Shown here in pieces: positions 57,012-60,249 of a stretch of 60,249 nucleotides of DNA (positions are counted from its first letter, which is position 1; the number at the start of each line of letters is the position of its first letter). The notes beneath the pieces are model-generated. The model saw nothing but the letters and a program-made list of their open reading frames with translations, was not told the origin of the DNA and made no database searches. The position numbers and the translations under genes are program-made. The stretch covers positions 1 through 60,249 of the forward strand of contig SCVB01000082.1 of assembly GCA_004296955.1 (NCBI GenBank), written 5' to 3'. Source of the DNA: Brevundimonas sp. (GTDB lineage: Bacteria > Pseudomonadota > Alphaproteobacteria > Caulobacterales > Caulobacteraceae).

Positions 57012-58456
57012 GCCGCCGCCCTCCGCATCCGCCGTTGCGTCCGCAGCCGCAGGGCCACGTCGCGGACCCCCGCCGCGTTCAGGACCAGGGCCGCGGCCGC
57101 ATAGACCAGGACGCCGACCCCGGCGTCGAGGATCAGTTCGCCGAAGCCGCCGATGGCGGGCAGGCGCGACACCGCCAGGGCCATCAGGCCGGTGGCGACG
57201 CCGCAGCGGGCGAGGCTCTCCCACGGGATCGGCAGGGGCATGACGCGCCGGCCCATCAGCAGGGTCGCGACCATGCCGAGGCCGAAGCTGGCCGCCGTGG
57301 CCCAGGCCGCGCCCATGAGGCCGAAGCGCGGCACCAGGATCAGGTTCAGGACCACGTTCAGCCCCGCCGGAATGGCCATGGCGATCAGCAGGAGCCGGGT
57401 CTTCTTGCCGAGGGTGAAGGCCTGGCCGAAATAATAGGCGGTGAGGCCGAACAGCAGGGCCGACAGGGCGATCCACGGGGTGACGCTGGCCGCCGCGGCG
57501 CGCAGCTCCTCGCCGATCAGCACCTCGGCCAGCGGGCGGGCCACGAGGGCGACGCCCGTCGCGGCCGGCAGGCCGACCAGCAGGAAGGTCGACAGCTGTT
57601 CGCGCGCCGCGGCCCTGAGCCGGTCCACGCCGCCACGCTCCAGCGCCATCACCAGGGCCGGCTGGCCCGCCGTGCCCAGCCACAGGAACAGCACGTCCAG
57701 GGTCCGGTTGGCGATGGAATAGCTGGCGTGATAGGCGCCCACCGCCGCCTCGCCCAGATACGCGTCCAGCACGAAGCGGTCAGTTGAGGACAGGACCACC
57801 GTCAGGGCGAGGGAGGCCGCGATCGGATAGCCGTACAGGGCGTATTCCCGCACCCGCGCGGCCTCGAAGCCCCCGCCGCGCGCCTGTCTCAGCTCGGCCG
57901 GCAGGACGAAGGGCAGGGCGGCCAGCGGGGCCAGGCCCAGCCCCAGCAGGGGGCCGGCGGCGCCCAGGCCGGCGAGGGCGAAACCGATCCCGAGAACCAG
58001 GCCGCCGATGGTTACGGCCATGTCCAGACGGGCCGACCGGGCCACCTCGCCCTCGGCGCGGAAGCGTTCCTGGGCCAGTTTGACCAGGCTCCGGGCCGGC
58101 GCCCCGGCGAGACCGGCGGCCACGGCCAGTTTGAACAGGGCGTCCGCGGGCCACAGCCAGACGGCCAGGCCGGCCACGAGGATGAAGCCGGCGCTGAGCG
58201 CGAAGGCGGTGCGGTACAGGCTGGCGAAATGGCCCTGGGCCGCGCCCGGCGTCTGGGCTGCCCAGAAGCGGGCCATGGCCGCCTCCAGCCAGCTGAACAC
58301 CGCCACATGGGCCAGGGTCATGACCGAGAAGGCGAGGGCGTAGCGGCCGAACTCGTCCGGGCTCAGCAGACGGGTGAACAGGACGATGGCCAAAAAGCCG
58401 GTCACGCCCTGGACGATATTGGCCGGCAGATAGCCCCAGACGCCGCGCCAGAACAT
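57008..58456 (-). CDS. hfsF: Lipid-linked oligosaccharide flippase (HfsF-like)
   Basis: 482 residues with 12-14 hydrophobic helices, MATE/Wzx-like (Polysacc_synt). Opens FWRGVWGYLPANIVQGVTGFLAIVLFTRLLSPDEFGRYAL, typical of the group. Flips the lipid-linked repeat unit across the inner membrane. ATG 58456 is preferred over the longer frame from 58558, which overlaps hfsE. Confidence 0.85.
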   Translation of the reverse strand: MFWRGVWGYLPANIVQGVTGFLAIVLFTRLLSPDEFGRYALAFSVMTLAHVAVFSWLEAAMARFWAAQTPGAAQGHFASLYRTAFALSAGFILVAGLAVWLWPADALFKLAVAAGLAGAPARSLVKLAQERFRAEGEVARSARLDMAVTIGGLVLGIGFALAGLGAAGPLLGLGLAPLAALPFVLPAELRQARGGGFEAARVREYALYGYPIAASLALTVVLSSTDRFVLDAYLGEAAVGAYHASYSIANRTLDVLFLWLGTAGQPALVMALERGGVDRLRAAAREQLSTFLLVGLPAATGVALVARPLAEVLIGEELRAAAASVTPWIALSALLFGLTAYYFGQAFTLGKKTRLLLIAMAIPAGLNVVLNLILVPRFGLMGAAWATAASFGLGMVATLLMGRRVMPLPIPWESLARCGVATGLMALAVSRLPAIGGFGELILDAGVGVLVYAAAALVLNAAGVRDVALRLRTQRRMRRAAA

Positions 58457-58469
58457 CAGCGGGCCCCGA

Positions 58470-60071
58470 TCAACGGATCGCCGCGCGGTCGCCGAGCAGG
58501 ACCGGCACGGTGATGGCCATGATCCACAGATCCATCCACAGGGACTGGCGTTCGACATAGTCGATATCCAGCTGGACCCGGCGGCGCACGTCCTGGGCGG
58601 TGTGCAGCGGCCCGCGCGAGCCGTTGACGGCGGCCCAACCGGTCATGCCCGGCTTGATCCGGTGGCGGTGGGCGTAGTCGGCGACCAGGCGGGCGCTCTC
58701 GACATGGCCGGTCTTCATCCCGATGGCGTGGGGCCGGGGTCCGACCAGCGACATCTCGCCGGCGATCACGTTCAGCAGCTGCGGCAGTTCGTCGAGGCTG
58801 GTCTTGCGGATGAAGCGGCCGATGCGGGTGACGCGGTCATCGTCATGGGTCACCTGGCGGCTGGCCGTGGCGTCGGTGGCCTCCTGTTTCATCGAGCGGA
58901 ATTTCCACACCACGATCTCCTCGTGGTTGAAGCCGTGGCGACGCTGGCGGAAGAAGATGGGGCCCGGGCTGTCCAGCCGGATGGCGAGGGCGATCACGGC
59001 CATGACCGGGGCCAGCAGGACGAGGGCGATCAGGCCCAGAACCATGTCCTGCAGCCGCTTGTTGAAGGCCCGGCGGTCGTCATCGACCGGCCCCTGCACA
59101 TCGGCCAGCGGCGCGGCCGCGAGGCGGTCCAGCGCCGACCGGGTCTCGTCCGCCCCATTGGGCTCGACCAGCAGGGTGACCTCGTGCGGCAGGGTCCGCA
59201 GGGCGGCGTTGAGCTCGCGCACCCGGGCCTCGGCCCGCGGATCGATGGCCAGGACGATGCGGTCGACATAGGGCGTCATCTTGTGGGTCAGCAGGTCCGC
59301 CGCCGTGCCCAGCACCGGCACCCCTTCGATGGCCCGCGGGCTGCGCGCCATCCGGTCGTCGAAGATGCCCAGCACATTGAGATCGCGCCGCTTCAGCGCC
59401 TCGCGGATCAGGCTCTCGGCGTGGCGGGTGGCGCCGACCAGCACGATGTTCGGCGTCAGGGCGCCGGACTTGCGCCAGCGCCCGACCATGTCGCTCCAGC
59501 CGATGTGCAGGGCGTTGAGGACGATCAGCACCAGACCGGCCCAGACCAGACTGGCCGAAGCCTGCGCTTCGCCGCCTCGCAGGATCCAGCCGGAGGCCAG
59601 GGCCATGAGGGCGCCGGCCAGGACCACGGCCGCGACCGAGGCCAGATGCCGGGCGACGTTCTGGCCGCGCGCGAAGCGGTAGCGGCCCAGCGACCGCATC
59701 AGGCCCAGCACCGTCGCCGCCCCGATGACGAAGGGCAGGACCCGGGACACCTCCGTATGCACCAGGGTCCCCGGAGCGGCCGCCCAGGCGCACAGCAGGC
59801 TGATCCCGACCACGGCGAGGGTGTCGAAGGCGCGGAAATAATGGGCCGCGAGGCGCGAGGCGTGCCGCTGGCGGGCGTTGAGCCAGACCTCGGGCCGGAA
59901 CGGTCCGCGTCGCGCCGCGCCTTCGCCCGCGTCCGGCGACGCCGGGACGGCGGCGGCCAGGGCCTGCAGGCCGGTCGCGTCCAGGACGGCTGCGCCGGAC
60001 CGGGCGGCGTCGAACGAAGGGCGGCGGACGGCTTCGGGCATGGGACTCGCGTCGGGGTTCGGACCCACCAT
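58470..60071 (-). CDS. hfsE: Undecaprenyl-phosphate sugar phosphotransferase (HfsE-like)
   Basis: 533 residues. An N-terminal region with about four membrane helices (about 80-185) and a Rossmann-like CoA-binding-type domain precede the C-terminal Bac_transf catalytic domain. That domain contains SPGPIFFRQRRHGFN, WKFRSMK, RIGRFIRKTSLDELPQLLNVI, EMSLVGPRP, and KPGMTGWAAVNGSRG. Transfers the first hexose-1-P to the lipid carrier, starting repeat-unit synthesis. First gene of the minus-strand set. Confidence 0.88.
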   Translation of the reverse strand: MVGPNPDASPMPEAVRRPSFDAARSGAAVLDATGLQALAAAVPASPDAGEGAARRGPFRPEVWLNARQRHASRLAAHYFRAFDTLAVVGISLLCAWAAAPGTLVHTEVSRVLPFVIGAATVLGLMRSLGRYRFARGQNVARHLASVAAVVLAGALMALASGWILRGGEAQASASLVWAGLVLIVLNALHIGWSDMVGRWRKSGALTPNIVLVGATRHAESLIREALKRRDLNVLGIFDDRMARSPRAIEGVPVLGTAADLLTHKMTPYVDRIVLAIDPRAEARVRELNAALRTLPHEVTLLVEPNGADETRSALDRLAAAPLADVQGPVDDDRRAFNKRLQDMVLGLIALVLLAPVMAVIALAIRLDSPGPIFFRQRRHGFNHEEIVVWKFRSMKQEATDATASRQVTHDDDRVTRIGRFIRKTSLDELPQLLNVIAGEMSLVGPRPHAIGMKTGHVESARLVADYAHRHRIKPGMTGWAAVNGSRGPLHTAQDVRRRVQLDIDYVERQSLWMDLWIMAITVPVLLGDRAAIR

Positions 60072-60174
60072 GCATGCCCGCCCTCACTGTCCCGTTAACG
60101 CTGGACCATTCGCACCCGCCGATCCGGAACCCCGTTGCGTCCGTCCGCGCGCTCGGCTAATCACGCCGCCTGCC

Positions 60175-60249
60175 GGAGACGTGGCCGAGTGGCTGAAGGC
60201 AACGGTTTGCTAAATCGTCGTACCCTGTAAGGGGTACCCAGGGTTCGAA
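60175..60249 (+). tRNA. tRNA-Ser(GCU), 3' end cut by window
   Basis: Acceptor 5' strand GGAGACG, D arm, and a 5-bp anticodon stem (ACGGT/ATCGT, one G·U) with loop TTGCTAA, anticodon GCT at 60209-60211. A long variable arm (GTACCC…GGGTAC) and the start of the T arm (GGTTCGAA) follow. Class II tRNA. The acceptor 3' strand lies beyond the window. Confidence 0.93.

Noticed and set aside
60072-60174. tRNA-adjacent attachment site or island border
   Set aside because: The tRNA-Ser is cut by the window edge and no integrase or direct repeat is visible on this side.

Overview
The window is about 60 kb of high-GC alphaproteobacterial chromosome. Gene content points to Caulobacteraceae, most likely Brevundimonas or a close relative. 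It has an hfs-type holdfast polysaccharide locus, a TipN-like polarity protein, GANTC (CcrM-type) and TTAA-N7-TTAA (CtrA-type) sites in regulatory positions, a type 2 IPP isomerase, and promoters resembling TTGACGS-N14-GCTANAWC. Genus-level placement is inference. No phage, plasmid, CRISPR array or transposase gene was seen.

Layout. 1-3751: end of the mre cluster (mreD, mrdA/PBP2, rodA), translationally coupled, for cell elongation. 3752-8140: repeat-bearing spacer, a conserved hypothetical gene, prolyl iminopeptidase, a DUF423 protein, an MFS transporter and a C15-like protein. 8140-10973: TipN-like coiled-coil protein and a small membrane protein. 11165-16600: PLD-family enzyme, EEP-family hydrolase, a LemA/TPM/TPM envelope operon, and folD. 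16699-19588: secreted PPC-repeat protein and IPP isomerase. 19893-25228: complete histidine-utilisation genes, hutUH and hutGI, divergent. 25270-32933: nitroreductase, NUDIX, cysE, DUF3126, an H1-like protein, prmA, a membrane-anchored coiled-coil protein, an M24 aminopeptidase and an aldo/keto reductase. 33090-39650: a TrmB-like regulator coupled to a two-DTG aspartic protease with a PDZ domain, a degenerate GGDEF-EAL-like protein, and ligA with a strikingly AT-rich internal segment. 39811-48613: M28 lipoprotein peptidase, a small lipoprotein, ppk-ppx, two RcnB-like proteins, a GST and a Sel1-like protein. 48627-51922: crotonase, SDR and serine hydrolase. 52039-60071: holdfast export and assembly genes hfsD | hfsA-hfsB and hfsE-hfsF-hfsG-GT2. 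60175 to the end: partial tRNA-Ser(GCU).

The most interesting signals are non-coding or compositional. (1) Two 275-nt elements (4566-4840 minus, 19608-19882 plus) share ordered conserved blocks at identical spacing, have direct terminal repeats, and each begins about 20 nt after the stop codon of the same-strand gene in a convergent gap. (2) Two copies of a 48-nt hairpin (25400-25447, 32995-33042) differ by a compensatory base-pair change. (3) ligA carries a segment of about 850 bp at roughly 45-50% GC that encodes an enlarged helix-hairpin-helix region. (4) Possible regulatory sites include a TrmB operator overlapping its own start codon, a GANTC-overlapped tipN promoter, interlocked divergent promoters with predicted leaderless starts, and a CtrA-like box between hfsD and hfsA.
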